From assembly GCA_002255925.1 (NCBI GenBank), contig NKIH01000001.1, forward strand, positions 620,001-684,000: DNA of 64,000 nucleotides. The letters run 5' to 3'. The stretch is from Burkholderiales bacterium PBB6. Lineage in GTDB: Bacteria; Pseudomonadota; Gammaproteobacteria; Burkholderiales; Burkholderiaceae_C. Positions 8,243 to 20,908 of the stretch are shown piece by piece; the first letter of the stretch is position 1, and each line of letters opens with the position of its first letter. The position numbers and the translations under genes are program-made. The notes under the pieces were generated by a model that worked only from the letters and a program-made list of their open reading frames with translations, searched no databases and was not told the DNA's origin.

Positions 8243-9280
8243 ATGACCATCAGCAATTCCGACGCCCTGACCCGCGTCATCGACCACCGCGAAATCTTCC
8301 ACGACGAGATGCTGGCCCTGATGCGCCGCATCATGAGCGGCGAGATGTCGCCGGTGATGATCGCCGCGCTGTCCATCGGCCTGCGGGTGAAGAAGGAATC
8401 GATCGGCGAGATTGCCGCCGCGGCCCAGGTAATGCGCGAGTTCGCGACGCCGGTGCCGGTGGCCGACCGCCGCGGCCTGGTCGACATCGTCGGCACTGGC
8501 GGTGACAGCTCGCACACCTTCAACATCTCCACCGCATCGACCTTCGTGGCCGCTGCGGCGGGCGCGCGTGTGGCCAAGCATGGTGGGCGCAGCGTGTCTT
8601 CCACCAGCGGCAGCGCCGACGTGATGGAAGCGCTGGGCGCCTACATCATGCTCACGCCCGAGCAGGTGGCCACGTGTCTGGAGCAGACCGGCATCGCCTT
8701 CATGTTCGCCCCGAACCACCACGCCTCGATGAAGCACGCGGCCCCGGTGCGCAAGGAGCTGGGTGTGCGCACGATCTTCAACATCCTCGGCCCGCTGACC
8801 AACCCGGCCGGCGCACCGAACCAGTTGATGGGCGTGTTCCACCCGGACCTCGTGGGCATCCAGGTTCGGGTGCTGCAGCGCCTGGGCTCGGAGCACGTCA
8901 TGGTGGTGCACGGCATGAACGGCATGGACGAGATCTCGCTGTCGGGCGAAACCTTGGTCGGTGAGCTGAAGGACGGCCAGGTCCAGGAATACATGGTCCA
9001 CCCGAGCGACTTCGGCCTGCCGGTGTACGACGCCCGCGTGCTGCGCGTGGCGAACCAGCAGGAATCGGTGCAGTGCATCCAGCGGGTGCTGGCCAATGAA
9101 GACGGCCCGGTGCGCGACATCGTGCTGCTGAATGCCGGCGCTGCGCTGTATTGCGCCGGCAATGCCGCCACGGTGACCGAGGGCGTGCGCCAGGCGCGTG
9201 AGGCCGTGGCCTCGGGCGCTGCGGCGGCCAAGCTCAGCCAGTTCGTGGCTGCGACCCAGCAATTCAATCCGGCTGCCTGA
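8243..9280 (+). CDS. trpD: Anthranilate phosphoribosyltransferase
   Basis: Transfers phosphoribose from PRPP to anthranilate, the second step of the tryptophan pathway. It has 345 residues. The helical N-terminal domain ([13 protein letters not shown], about 1-70) is followed by the PRPP-binding [14 protein letters not shown] loop (84-97) and [21 protein letters not shown] (112 on). The anthranilate-site segment [12 protein letters not shown] and [15 protein letters not shown] are also present. ATG 8243 fits the family N-terminus and has GGAGACCTGGG as a Shine-Dalgarno region; the frame is open further upstream inside ltaE without homology. This protein is TrpD alone and is not fused to TrpG. 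It is followed 4 bp later by trpC. Confidence 0.96.
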   Translation: MTISNSDALTRVIDHREIFHDEMLALMRRIMSGEMSPVMIAALSIGLRVKKESIGEIAAAAQVMREFATPVPVADRRGLVDIVGTGGDSSHTFNISTASTFVAAAAGARVAKHGGRSVSSTSGSADVMEALGAYIMLTPEQVATCLEQTGIAFMFAPNHHASMKHAAPVRKELGVRTIFNILGPLTNPAGAPNQLMGVFHPDLVGIQVRVLQRLGSEHVMVVHGMNGMDEISLSGETLVGELKDGQVQEYMVHPSDFGLPVYDARVLRVANQQESVQCIQRVLANEDGPVRDIVLLNAGAALYCAGNAATVTEGVRQAREAVASGAAAAKLSQFVAATQQFNPAA

Positions 9281-9284
9281 AACC

Positions 9285-10082
9285 ATGAGCACGACCCCCG
9301 ACATCCTCCAGCGCATCGTCGCCGTCAAGCACCAGGAAGTGGCGGCTGACCGCGTGGGCCGGCCGTTGCCAGCACTGCTGGCACAGGCTCAGGCGCAAAC
9401 GCCCACGCGCGGCTTCGAGGCCGCCTTGCGCGCCAAGGTGGCGGCAGGCCAGGCCGCGGTCATCGCCGAGATCAAGAAGGCCAGCCCGAGCAAGGGCGTG
9501 ATGCGTGACCCGTTTGTGCCGGCCGACATCGCGCGCAGCTACGCCGCCCACGGCGCCGCCTGCCTGAGCGTGCTGACGGACGAGCAGTTCTTTCAGGGCG
9601 CCACCGCCTACCTGCAGCAGGCACGTGCCGCCTGCACGCTGCCGGTGCTGCGCAAGGACTTCATGGTCGACGAGTACCAGGTGGTGGATGCCCGCGCCAT
9701 GGGCGCAGACTGCATCCTGCTGATCGCCGCCTGCCTGGACGACGCGCAGATGGCGCACCTGGAAGCCACCGCGTTGGAGATGGGCATGGACGTGCTGGTC
9801 GAGGTGCACGACGGCGAAGAGCTGGACCGCGCGCTGCGCCTGAAGACGCCACTGCTGGGCATCAACAACCGCAATCTGCGCACCTTTGACGTGACGCTGG
9901 ACACGACCCTTGGCCTGCTGAACCGGGTGCCGTCCAGCAAGCTGCTGGTCACCGAATCGGGCATCCTCGGTGCGGAAGACGTTCAGCGCATGCGTGCGGC
10001 GGATGTGCATGCCTTCCTCGTCGGTGAAGCGTTCATGCGCGCGCCGGACCCGGGCGTGGCGCTGGCTGGCCTGTTCGGCTGA
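9285..10082 (+). CDS. trpC: Indole-3-glycerol-phosphate synthase
   Basis: (beta/alpha)8-barrel enzyme of 265 residues that closes the indole ring from CdRP with loss of CO2 and water. Catalytic motifs are visible: E62 and K64 in [12 protein letters not shown]124 in [33 protein letters not shown] with phosphate-binding LVGEAFMRA near the C-terminus. It is monofunctional (no TrpF fusion), as usual outside enterics. The start ATG 9285 lies 4 bp after the trpD stop, implying coupling; the longer open frame inside trpD is a shadow. The next gene, ung, begins 12 bp downstream. Confidence 0.96.
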   Translation: MSTTPDILQRIVAVKHQEVAADRVGRPLPALLAQAQAQTPTRGFEAALRAKVAAGQAAVIAEIKKASPSKGVMRDPFVPADIARSYAAHGAACLSVLTDEQFFQGATAYLQQARAACTLPVLRKDFMVDEYQVVDARAMGADCILLIAACLDDAQMAHLEATALEMGMDVLVEVHDGEELDRALRLKTPLLGINNRNLRTFDVTLDTTLGLLNRVPSSKLLVTESGILGAEDVQRMRAADVHAFLVGEAFMRAPDPGVALAGLFG

Positions 10083-10094
10083 GCCCCACACGCG

Positions 10095-10853
10095 ATGGCT
10101 GATCTGTTCGGCGATGCGGCGCCAGCGCCCAACGCACTGACACTGCCATTGGCCGCCGTGCTTGATGAAGCGGCCGCCACCCTGGCAAGTGGCTGGCTGG
10201 ATGGGCTGCAAGCATGGCGCACCAGCCCGGAAGGCCAGCGCCTGCTGGCGCATGTGCAGCGCCGCCAGCAGGCCGGCGCGGTCATCTACCCGGCCCGCCC
10301 CCTGCGCGCGCTGGAACTGACGCCGCTTGCTGCGGTGCGGGTGGTCATCCTGGGCCAGGACCCGTACCACGGCCCGGGCCAGGCCGAAGGGCTCGCGTTC
10401 AGCGTGCCAAGCGGCGTGAAGGTGCCCCCCAGCCTGCGCAACATCTTTGTCGAGCTGCAGCGCGACCTGGGCCTCCATCCGCAGCGCAGCGGCAGCCTGC
10501 TGGCCTGGGCGCAGCAAGGCGTGCTGCTGCTGAATGCCAGCCTGACCGTGGAAGACGGCCAGGCGGCCAGCCATGCGGGCATGGGCTGGGAAGCCTTGAC
10601 CGATGCCGTGATCGAGACCGTGGCCCGGCGTGAGGGCGCGCCCGTGGTCTTCCTGCTGTGGGGTGCGCATGCGCAGGCCAAGGCGGCTTTGATCGAGGCG
10701 GCAGGTCAGGGGCGCCACGTGCTGCTGCGGGCCAATCACCCATCACCGCTGTCAGCCCGGCGCCCTCCGGCGCCCTTCATCGGCTGCGGCCACTTCAGTG
10801 CGGCCATGGCCCATGTGCCCGGGCTGGACTGGGGTGCCGCGCAAGAAAAATAA
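10095..10853 (+). CDS. ung: Uracil-DNA glycosylase (family 1)
   Basis: Removes uracil from DNA to start base-excision repair. It has 252 residues, slightly longer than E. coli Ung (229). The water-activating loop is GQDPYHGPGQAEGLAFSVP with catalytic D89. LLLNASLTVEDGQAASHAGMGWE contains the uracil-specificity Asn. The minor-groove loop is NHPSPLSA with H215, and GCGHFS lies near the end. ATG 10095 gives the family-typical N-terminal helix region. It is 12 bp after trpC and ends this transcription unit; a tRNA cluster with a likely promoter begins 73 bp later. Co-location of ung with trpGDC is common in Burkholderiales (from memory). Confidence 0.95.
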   Translation: MADLFGDAAPAPNALTLPLAAVLDEAAATLASGWLDGLQAWRTSPEGQRLLAHVQRRQQAGAVIYPARPLRALELTPLAAVRVVILGQDPYHGPGQAEGLAFSVPSGVKVPPSLRNIFVELQRDLGLHPQRSGSLLAWAQQGVLLLNASLTVEDGQAASHAGMGWEALTDAVIETVARREGAPVVFLLWGAHAQAKAALIEAAGQGRHVLLRANHPSPLSARRPPAPFIGCGHFSAAMAHVPGLDWGAAQEK

Positions 10854-10883
10854 GGCTCGATATAAAAAATCGACGCCAATTAC

Positions 10884-10912
10884 TTCCACACCTAAAAAAG
10901 CTCTGCTATAGT
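10884..10912 (+). promoter_or_regulatory. Candidate promoter of the tRNA-tuf transcript
   Basis: A TATAGT -10 box (10907-10912) follows a weak TTCCAC -35 (10884-10889) with 17-bp spacing, 15 bp before tRNA-Tyr. The AT-rich patch at 10858-10900 after ung fits an upstream element. The -35 is poor, so the call rests mainly on the -10 and the position. Confidence 0.4.
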
Positions 10913-10926
10913 CGAGGGCTCGCTAC

Positions 10927-11012
10927 GGAGGGGTGCCCGAGTGGCTAAAGGGGGCAGACTGTAAATCTGTTGGCTTACGCCTACGCTGGTTCGAATCCAG
11001 CCTCCTCCACCA
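10927..11012 (+). tRNA. tRNA-Tyr (anticodon GTA)
   Basis: Class II tRNA with a long variable arm, including encoded CCA. The acceptor GGAGGGG pairs with CTCCTCC (one G-U), discriminator A. The anticodon GTA is at 10961-10963 in loop CTGTAAA. The T-arm is CTGG-TTCGAAT-CCAG. It is the first of a Tyr-Gly-Thr series upstream of tuf, the classic arrangement that E. coli has at tufB. Confidence 0.97.
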
Positions 11013-11053
11013 ATAGCGAGCAATTTGTAGACAGGTCAAAGAGCGTCTCCCGA

Positions 11054-11127
11054 GCGGGAGTAGTTCAATGGTAGAACCTTAGCCTTCCAAGCTAATGACA
11101 CGGGTTCGATTCCCGTTTCCCGCTCCA
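11054..11127 (+). tRNA. tRNA-Gly (anticodon TCC)
   Basis: Acceptor GCGGGAG pairs with TTCCCGC (terminal G-U at position 7). Anticodon TCC is at 11086-11088 in loop CTTCCAA. The T-arm is CGGG-TTCGATT-CCCG. CCA is encoded. It lies 41 bp after tRNA-Tyr. Confidence 0.97.
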
Positions 11128-11161
11128 TTGAATGCTCTTTGTTTTGTTTAAGTTTTGAAGT

Positions 11162-11212
11162 CGGCACAGGATTGGGTGTCGTGTCACGAAAGTGGCTTCC
11201 AATCCTGTGTCG
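11162..11212 (+). repeat. Long inverted repeat in the tRNA-Gly/tRNA-Thr spacer
   Basis: Arms 11162-11175 (CGGCACAGGATTGG) and 11199-11212 (CCAATCCTGTGTCG) pair over 14 positions with one G-U. They enclose a 23-nt loop that itself contains CGTG-T-CACG. In RNA this would form a stable stem between two tRNAs of the same precursor. It ends 2 nt before tRNA-Thr, so it could present a processing site. There is no T-run, so it is not a typical terminator. Confidence 0.7.
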
Positions 11213-11214
11213 AT

Positions 11215-11289
<75 letters not shown>

Positions 11290-11352
11290 CTTCATTTCTC
11301 GGTTGTTTTTTTGAACTCGACCGCCAAATTGGTGATCGATCAGGAGCGCAAG

Positions 11353-12543
<1,191 letters not shown>

Positions 12544-12555
12544 GTAAGAAGCCAC

Positions 12556-12631
12556 AGGGGTATAGCTCAATTGGCAGAGCGTCGGTCTCCAAAACCGAAG
12601 GTTGTAGGTTCGATTCCTACTGCCCCTGCCA
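12556..12631 (+). tRNA. tRNA-Trp (anticodon CCA)
   Basis: Acceptor AGGGGTA pairs with TGCCCCT (one T-G), discriminator G and encoded CCA. Anticodon CCA is at 12589-12591 in loop CTCCAAA. The T-arm is GTAGG-TTCGATT-CCTAC. It starts 12 bp after the tuf stop, as in many proteobacteria. Confidence 0.97.
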
Positions 12632-12826
12632 ACCTTGGTGCTGGCATTTGAAGCTGGCGACAAGGTTTGATGTCAGCAACGCAATCTGACGAGATTGCCG
12701 AGCATCCCGACAGCCAGCCCGCAGGCGCGACAGCCCGGCGGGCTTTGCTGCTGGTGGGCTTGATCATTTTGTATCGTCGGTTGGGCCGCCTTGGCCAACC
12801 AACGTCCTGGTCCTGAAGTGAAAGCA

Positions 12827-13213
12827 ATGTCCTCTTCTACTCAAGTCGAAACCGTGTCCACCGGCGCTGACAAGGCCAAGCTGGCCGCGGCCGCCGTGCT
12901 GGTGCTGGCGTCGATCGTTGCTTTCTACCTGCTGGGCCAGCAGGCCATGTGGCTCCGCGTGATCGCCCTGCTGGTCGGTCTGGTGGCGGCCGTGGCTGTC
13001 TACTTCAGCTCGGAAAGCGGACGCCAGCTCATCGCCTACGGCCATGAGTCTGTGCGCGAGGTCAAGAAGGTGGTCTGGCCCGCTCCCAAGGAAGCCGGCC
13101 AGATGACGGCGTACGTGTTCGCGTTCGTCGTGCTGATGGCCCTGTTCCTGTGGACGACCGACAAGACCCTCGAATGGGTCCTGTACGACCTGATCCTCGG
13201 CTGGAAGCGCTGA
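12827..13213 (+). CDS. secE: Preprotein translocase subunit SecE
   Basis: Membrane subunit that clamps SecY in the SecYEG channel. It has 128 residues, the long (three-helix) form like E. coli SecE. Two hydrophobic helices (about 18-36 and 42-60) precede the conserved amphipathic segment [21 protein letters not shown] and a third helix (about 92-112). ATG 12827 is used; an in-frame GTG at 12818 would add three residues. The 195-bp spacer after tRNA-Trp contains a GC-rich hairpin (AGCCCGC at 12716-12722 with GCGGGCT at 12738-12744) and a weak TTGCTG/TTGTAT pair. Separate transcription from tuf is therefore possible. nusG follows 29 bp later. Confidence 0.96.
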   Translation: MSSSTQVETVSTGADKAKLAAAAVLVLASIVAFYLLGQQAMWLRVIALLVGLVAAVAVYFSSESGRQLIAYGHESVREVKKVVWPAPKEAGQMTAYVFAFVVLMALFLWTTDKTLEWVLYDLILGWKR

Positions 13214-13242
13214 CCCGAACAAACCAACAAAGGCTTCAGAAC

Positions 13243-13818
13243 ATGAGCGAATCCATGACCACCGACACCGGCACGCCGGCAGCCAGCAACCTGCGCTGGT
13301 ATGTGGTGCATGCCTATTCGGGCATGGAAAAGGCCGTCGAGCGCAACATCCGCGAGCGGATCGAGCGCGCCGGCATGCAAGACAAGTTTGGCCGCATCCT
13401 GGTTCCGACCGAGGAAGTGGTTGAGCTGAAGAACGGCAAGAAGTCGGTCACCGAGCGCCGTTTCTTCCCCGGCTACGTGCTGGTCGAAATGGTCATGGAC
13501 GATGAGTCCTGGCACTTGGTCAAGCACACCAGCAAGGTCACCGGTTTTGTCGGCGGCGCGCGCAATCGCCCGGCCCCGATCTCCGAAGCCGAAGTGATGA
13601 AGATCGTCAACCAGATGCAAGAAGGCATCGAGAAGCCACGGCCGAAGGTCGAGTGGATGGTGGGCGAGCTGGTGCGTGTCAAGGAAGGCCCGTTCACGGA
13701 CTTCAACGGCGCCATCGAGGAAGTGAACTACGAGAAGTCGAAGGTTCGCGTGTCGGTCACGATCTTTGGTCGTGCCACGCCGGTCGAGCTCGATTTCTCG
13801 CAGGTCGAGAAGGTCTGA
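13243..13818 (+). CDS. nusG: Transcription termination/antitermination protein NusG
   Basis: RNA polymerase-binding elongation factor that contacts Rho and S10, linking transcription to translation. It has 191 residues. The NGN domain (about 17-120) begins [20 protein letters not shown] and contains FPGYVLVEM. After a linker, the KOW domain (about 135-191) contains [21 protein letters not shown] and ends in [10 protein letters not shown]. The N-terminal 15 residues (Ser/Thr-rich) are slightly extended relative to E. coli. ATG 13243 follows AAAGG at a usable distance; the upstream open frame overlaps secE and is not used. Confidence 0.97.
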   Translation: MSESMTTDTGTPAASNLRWYVVHAYSGMEKAVERNIRERIERAGMQDKFGRILVPTEEVVELKNGKKSVTERRFFPGYVLVEMVMDDESWHLVKHTSKVTGFVGGARNRPAPISEAEVMKIVNQMQEGIEKPRPKVEWMVGELVRVKEGPFTDFNGAIEEVNYEKSKVRVSVTIFGRATPVELDFSQVEKV

Positions 13819-13830
13819 CGGTTCACCGTT

Positions 13831-13903
13831 CAGCCGGAAGTTTTCGGCTGGCAGCGCGCCCGACCCGGTGCTGTCAGTTGTGATTTGAACGGGTCGAACT
13901 GAC
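13831..13903 (+). promoter_or_regulatory. Structured rplK leader with alternative stems
   Basis: The nusG-rplK gap (13819-13959) contains a hairpin CAGCCG/CGGCTG (13831-13836 with 13845-13850). Two further perfect 7-bp stems have interleaved arms: CGACCCG (13861-13867) with CGGGTCG (13890-13896), and GTCAGTT (13873-13879) with AACTGAC (13897-13903). The latter two are adjacent and crossing, so they should exclude each other. In E. coli, L1 represses rplKA by binding this mRNA leader; a similar role here is inference. Confidence 0.5.
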
Positions 13904-13959
13904 GAGGAGCTCACCAGCCATCCGTGGTGGCGTGGGCGCTAGTACTCGAGGAGCCAATC

Positions 13960-14391
13960 ATGGCAAAGAAGATTGTCGGCTTTATCAAGCTGCAAATCCC
14001 GGCCGGCAAGGCCAACCCGTCGCCGCCCGTCGGCCCGGCACTGGGCCAGCGCGGCCTGAACATCATGGAGTTCTGCAAGGCGTTCAACGCCCAGACCTCC
14101 TCGATGGAACCTGGTCTGATGCTGCCGGTGGTGATCACCGCCTTCGCTGACAAGTCGTTCACCTTCGTGCTGAAGTCGCCGCCGGCGACCGTGCTGATCA
14201 AGAAGGCGATCGGTCTGGGCAAGGGTTCGGACAAGCCACACCTGAACAAGGTTGGCAAGATCACCCGCGCACAGCTGGAAGACATTGCCAAGCTGAAGCA
14301 AAAGGACCTGACGGCAGCCGACATGGATGCCGCAGTGAAGACCATCGCCGGTTCCGCCCGTTCGATGGGTGTCATCGTGGAGGGTGTGTGA
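13960..14391 (+). CDS. rplK: 50S ribosomal protein L11
   Basis: L11, 143 residues, part of the GTPase-associated centre on 23S rRNA, where thiopeptides bind and RelA is stimulated. The N-terminal domain has [37 protein letters not shown], with the Pro-rich thiostrepton-site helix. The C-terminal RNA-binding domain has [17 protein letters not shown] at the end. ATG 13960 follows GAGGAG closely; the longer open frame is a leader read-through. It is separated from rplA by a single base. Confidence 0.98.
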   Translation: MAKKIVGFIKLQIPAGKANPSPPVGPALGQRGLNIMEFCKAFNAQTSSMEPGLMLPVVITAFADKSFTFVLKSPPATVLIKKAIGLGKGSDKPHLNKVGKITRAQLEDIAKLKQKDLTAADMDAAVKTIAGSARSMGVIVEGV

Positions 14392-14392
14392 G

Positions 14393-15103
14393 ATGGCAAA
14401 GCTGACTAAGAAGGCCAAGGCCCTGCAAGGCAAGGTTGACAGCCTGAAGCTGTATCCGATCGCTGAAGCTCTGGTGCTCGTCAAGAGCTGCGCTACCGCC
14501 AAGTTCGATGAATCCATCGACGTGGCCGTGCAGCTGGGCATCGACCCGAAGAAGTCGGACCAAGTCGTCCGTGGCGCTGTCGTTCTGCCGAACGGCACCG
14601 GCAAGACCAAGCGTGTCGCCGTGTTCGCACAAGGCGCCAAGGCTGATGAAGCCAAGGCTGCCGGCGCTGACATCGTCGGCATGGAAGATCTGGCTGAGTC
14701 GATCAAGGCTGGCAACATCAACTTCGACGTGGTCATTGCCTCGCCGGACACGATGCGTATCGTCGGTACCCTGGGTCAAGTGCTGGGCCCGCGCGGCCTG
14801 ATGCCTAACCCGAAGGTCGGTACCGTGACCCCTGACGTTGCCACCGCTGTGCGCAACGCCAAGGCTGGTCAGGTGCAGTTCCGCGTCGACAAGGGCGGCA
14901 TCATCCACGGCACCATCGGCCGTCGCTCGTTCGACGACGACAAGCTGGTCGGTAACCTGGCCGCACTGCTGGACGCCCTGAACAAGGCCAAGCCGGCCTC
15001 GAGCAAGGGCATCTACCTGCGCAAGGTGGCTGTGTCTTCGACCATGGGTGTCGGCGCTCGCGTCGAAATCGCCTCGGTCGCGGCTGCCACCACGGCTGCC
15101 TGA
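14393..15103 (+). CDS. rplA: 50S ribosomal protein L1
   Basis: L1, 236 residues, forms the mobile L1 stalk that handles E-site tRNA. It is also the usual translational repressor of rplKA. Recognisable: [16 protein letters not shown] start, [51 protein letters not shown], and [14 protein letters not shown]. The ATG is one base after the rplK stop (TGAG-ATG), so translation is tightly coupled. After it comes a 325-bp untranslated stretch before rplJ. Confidence 0.98.
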   Translation: MAKLTKKAKALQGKVDSLKLYPIAEALVLVKSCATAKFDESIDVAVQLGIDPKKSDQVVRGAVVLPNGTGKTKRVAVFAQGAKADEAKAAGADIVGMEDLAESIKAGNINFDVVIASPDTMRIVGTLGQVLGPRGLMPNPKVGTVTPDVATAVRNAKAGQVQFRVDKGGIIHGTIGRRSFDDDKLVGNLAALLDALNKAKPASSKGIYLRKVAVSSTMGVGARVEIASVAAATTAA

Positions 15104-15428
15104 TCGCCTGAAGGCTTTCCAGGCCTGTGCGGCCGTCTTGACGCACAGGCCTGACATATTGGTGGGTCCCTGAAGGAGCAATCCAGCAGGGAGCCATCCA
15201 AGACCGCTGGCGGCCGAAGAGGTTTTTACTTCCAGGCCTTAATCGCCCTTCTGCAGTCCGCTGCAGGGAGTGGCCAGCGCAGATGGCGTCCCCGCCGTGA
15301 AGATTGAAGATCCAGTGAAGCACGCAAGTGCACAACGGGAAACTCGCTCGCAACGGCAAGGTCGCTGAAACCCGGTGTGCCGGAGTGGTCGCAAGACTGC
15401 GAAGGCACGTATTTGTGAGGAGTAGACC
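15104..15428 (+). promoter_or_regulatory. rplJL leader region (L10-leader type), gene-free
   Basis: This 325-bp gap holds no gene. A perfect 11-bp hairpin with a 10-nt loop lies at 15121-15152 (AGGCCTGTGCG/CGCACAGGCCT). It has no T-run, so it may be a processing or pause element rather than a terminator. Further on, TCCCTG/CAGGGA pair near 15170-15190, and CTGCAG-TCCG-CTGCAG forms a tight hairpin at 15251-15266. Gammaproteobacteria and firmicutes have an L10(L12)4-binding leader here. Its size and position match, but I cannot verify the kink-turn by eye. Confidence 0.55.
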
Positions 15429-15962
15429 TTGAGTCTCAACCGCAACGAGAAGGCGGCCGTCATCGAGGAAGTGGCGGCGCAAGCTGCCAAGTCCCAGACG
15501 TTGGCCCTGGCCGAGTACCGTGGCCTCACCGTCGAGAACCTGAACAAGCTGCGCGTCGATGCGCGTGCCAAGGGTGTGTATCTTCACGTGCTGAAGAACT
15601 CCCTGGCCCGTCGCGCCGTCGCTGGCACCCCGTTCGAGGTTGCGTCGGAGAGCATGGTCGGCCCGCTGATCTACGGCTTTTCCGAAGACGCTGTCGCCGC
15701 GGCCAAAGTCATCGCTGACTTTGCCAAGGGCAACGACAAGCTGGTCATCAAGGGTGGCGCCTATGCAGGCAAGGCCCTGAACGTTGATGGCGTGAAGGCT
15801 TTGGCCTCCGTGCCGAGCCGCGAAGTGCTGCTGTCCCAGATCGCTGGGCTGCTGCTGTCGCCGGTGCAACGTATGGCCGCCGTCTTGGCTGCTTTGTCCG
15901 AACAGCGTGGTGGCGGTGAAACCGCTGCTGAAGCTCCGGCCGAAGAAGCCCCGGCTGCCTGA
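15429..15962 (+). CDS. rplJ: 50S ribosomal protein L10 (TTG start)
   Basis: L10, 177 residues, the base of the stalk that carries L7/L12 dimers. It begins [42 protein letters not shown], typical of betaproteobacterial L10. It ends in an Ala/Glu-rich C-terminal helix region for L12 binding. The start is TTG 15429, supported by GAGGAG at 15417-15422 and by the family N-terminus; no in-frame ATG or GTG lies near. The rare TTG start may lower initiation and help set L10:L12 stoichiometry (inference). rplL follows after 50 bp. Confidence 0.96.
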   Translation: MSLNRNEKAAVIEEVAAQAAKSQTLALAEYRGLTVENLNKLRVDARAKGVYLHVLKNSLARRAVAGTPFEVASESMVGPLIYGFSEDAVAAAKVIADFAKGNDKLVIKGGAYAGKALNVDGVKALASVPSREVLLSQIAGLLLSPVQRMAAVLAALSEQRGGGETAAEAPAEEAPAA

Positions 15963-16012
15963 TCGGCACCGTACCCCCTATTCACTGAATCATTGATTTC
16001 GAGGAAAACAAA

Positions 16013-16387
16013 ATGGCATTCGATAAAGACGCCTTCCTGAGCGCCCTGGACACCATGTCCGTGATGGACCTGAACGACCTGGTCAAGGCAATTGAAGAGA
16101 AGTTCGGCGTGTCCGCTGCTTCGATGGCTGCTCCGGCTGCCGGTGGCGGCGCCGCTGCTGCTGCAGTGGAAGAGAAGACCGAATTCAACGTCGTGCTGGT
16201 CGAAGCTGGCGCACAGAAGGTCTCCGTCATCAAGGCCGTGCGCGAACTGACGGGCCTCGGCCTGAAGGAAGCCAAGGACCTGGTCGACGGCGCTCCGAAG
16301 AACGTCAAGGAAGCTGTGCCGAAGGCTGACGCCGAAGCCGCTGTCAAGAAGCTGGTTGAAGCCGGCGCCAAGGCTGAAGTCAAGTAA
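16013..16387 (+). CDS. rplL: 50S ribosomal protein L7/L12
   Basis: L7/L12, 124 residues, the multi-copy stalk protein that recruits translational GTPases. The N-terminal dimerisation helices (1-33: [20 protein letters not shown]...) are followed by a flexible Ala/Gly hinge (about 38-52). The globular C-terminal domain has [41 protein letters not shown] and the factor-binding helices. The codon choice is strongly biased, as expected for a top-expressed gene. GAGGAAAAC precedes the ATG. It is followed by an attenuator-like hairpin before rpoB. Confidence 0.98.
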   Translation: MAFDKDAFLSALDTMSVMDLNDLVKAIEEKFGVSAASMAAPAAGGGAAAAAVEEKTEFNVVLVEAGAQKVSVIKAVRELTGLGLKEAKDLVDGAPKNVKEAVPKADAEAAVKKLVEAGAKAEVK

Positions 16388-16404
16388 TTTGACCTTCCGC
16401 GAGG

Positions 16405-16440
16405 AGGCTGGGAGTACCGAAAGGTCTCCCGGCCTTTTCT
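16405..16440 (+). terminator. Intrinsic terminator/attenuator between rplL and rpoB
   Basis: Stem AGGCTGGGAG (16405-16414) pairs with CTCCCGGCCT (16426-16435) with one G-U. It is topped by ACC/GGT and a GAAA tetraloop, and followed by TTTTCT. The position matches the rplL-rpoB attenuator of E. coli, which lowers rpoBC relative to ribosomal protein output. The short T-run suggests partial termination. Confidence 0.7.
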
Positions 16441-16691
16441 GCTTGGAGGGTTAAATCCCCCTTCGAGGCCACCTGGAAGATTCCCGCGCAATAATCGGGG
16501 GTTTTCCAAGTGTTCTCTGATCCGACTGCAGAAGAACAGGTTTGGTCGGGCTCCGGTGCAATGCCGGGGTTGTCCGCCAGCGGTTGGTAGTGGCCAACCA
16601 CCAAGCTTTCAGGTGCAAAGCCTGCATAAGCCAGTCGCCTTGCGAAGTTCACGCCAACGGCCCGGCGTGTTTCATCGCTACGGAGTGTTCA
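16441..16691 (+). other. rpoB leader, gene-free
   Basis: No coding sequence is recognised between the attenuator and rpoB. The frame of rpoB is open back to 16542 but lacks family similarity. A small stem CCCG/CGGG with GGTTTT after it lies near 16484-16507. No convincing promoter was found by eye. Confidence 0.4.
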
Positions 16692-20813
<4,122 letters not shown>

Positions 20814-20824
20814 TCAATGGCCCG

Positions 20825-20856
20825 GGCAGGGCGGCTGGATGAACCAGTCGCCTGCC
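20825..20856 (+). other. Hairpin in the rpoB-rpoC intergenic region
   Basis: GGCAG-(G bulge)-GCG-G-CTGG pairs with CCAG-T-CGC-CTGCC around a 5-nt loop (about 13 bp with one G-T). There is no T-run, so termination is unlikely. It may be an RNase III-type processing site or may insulate the rpoC start. Confidence 0.5.
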
Positions 20857-20908
20857 TTCCACTGATTAGCGATTTCGACTGCCTCAATACCAAACAAGGA
20901 GTAAAGCC

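Noticed and set aside
13861-13903. H-type pseudoknot in the rplK leader
   Set aside because: The arms are in pseudoknot order, but there is no base between A' and B' to span a 7-bp stem, so simultaneous pairing is sterically unlikely. Alternative stems are the better reading.
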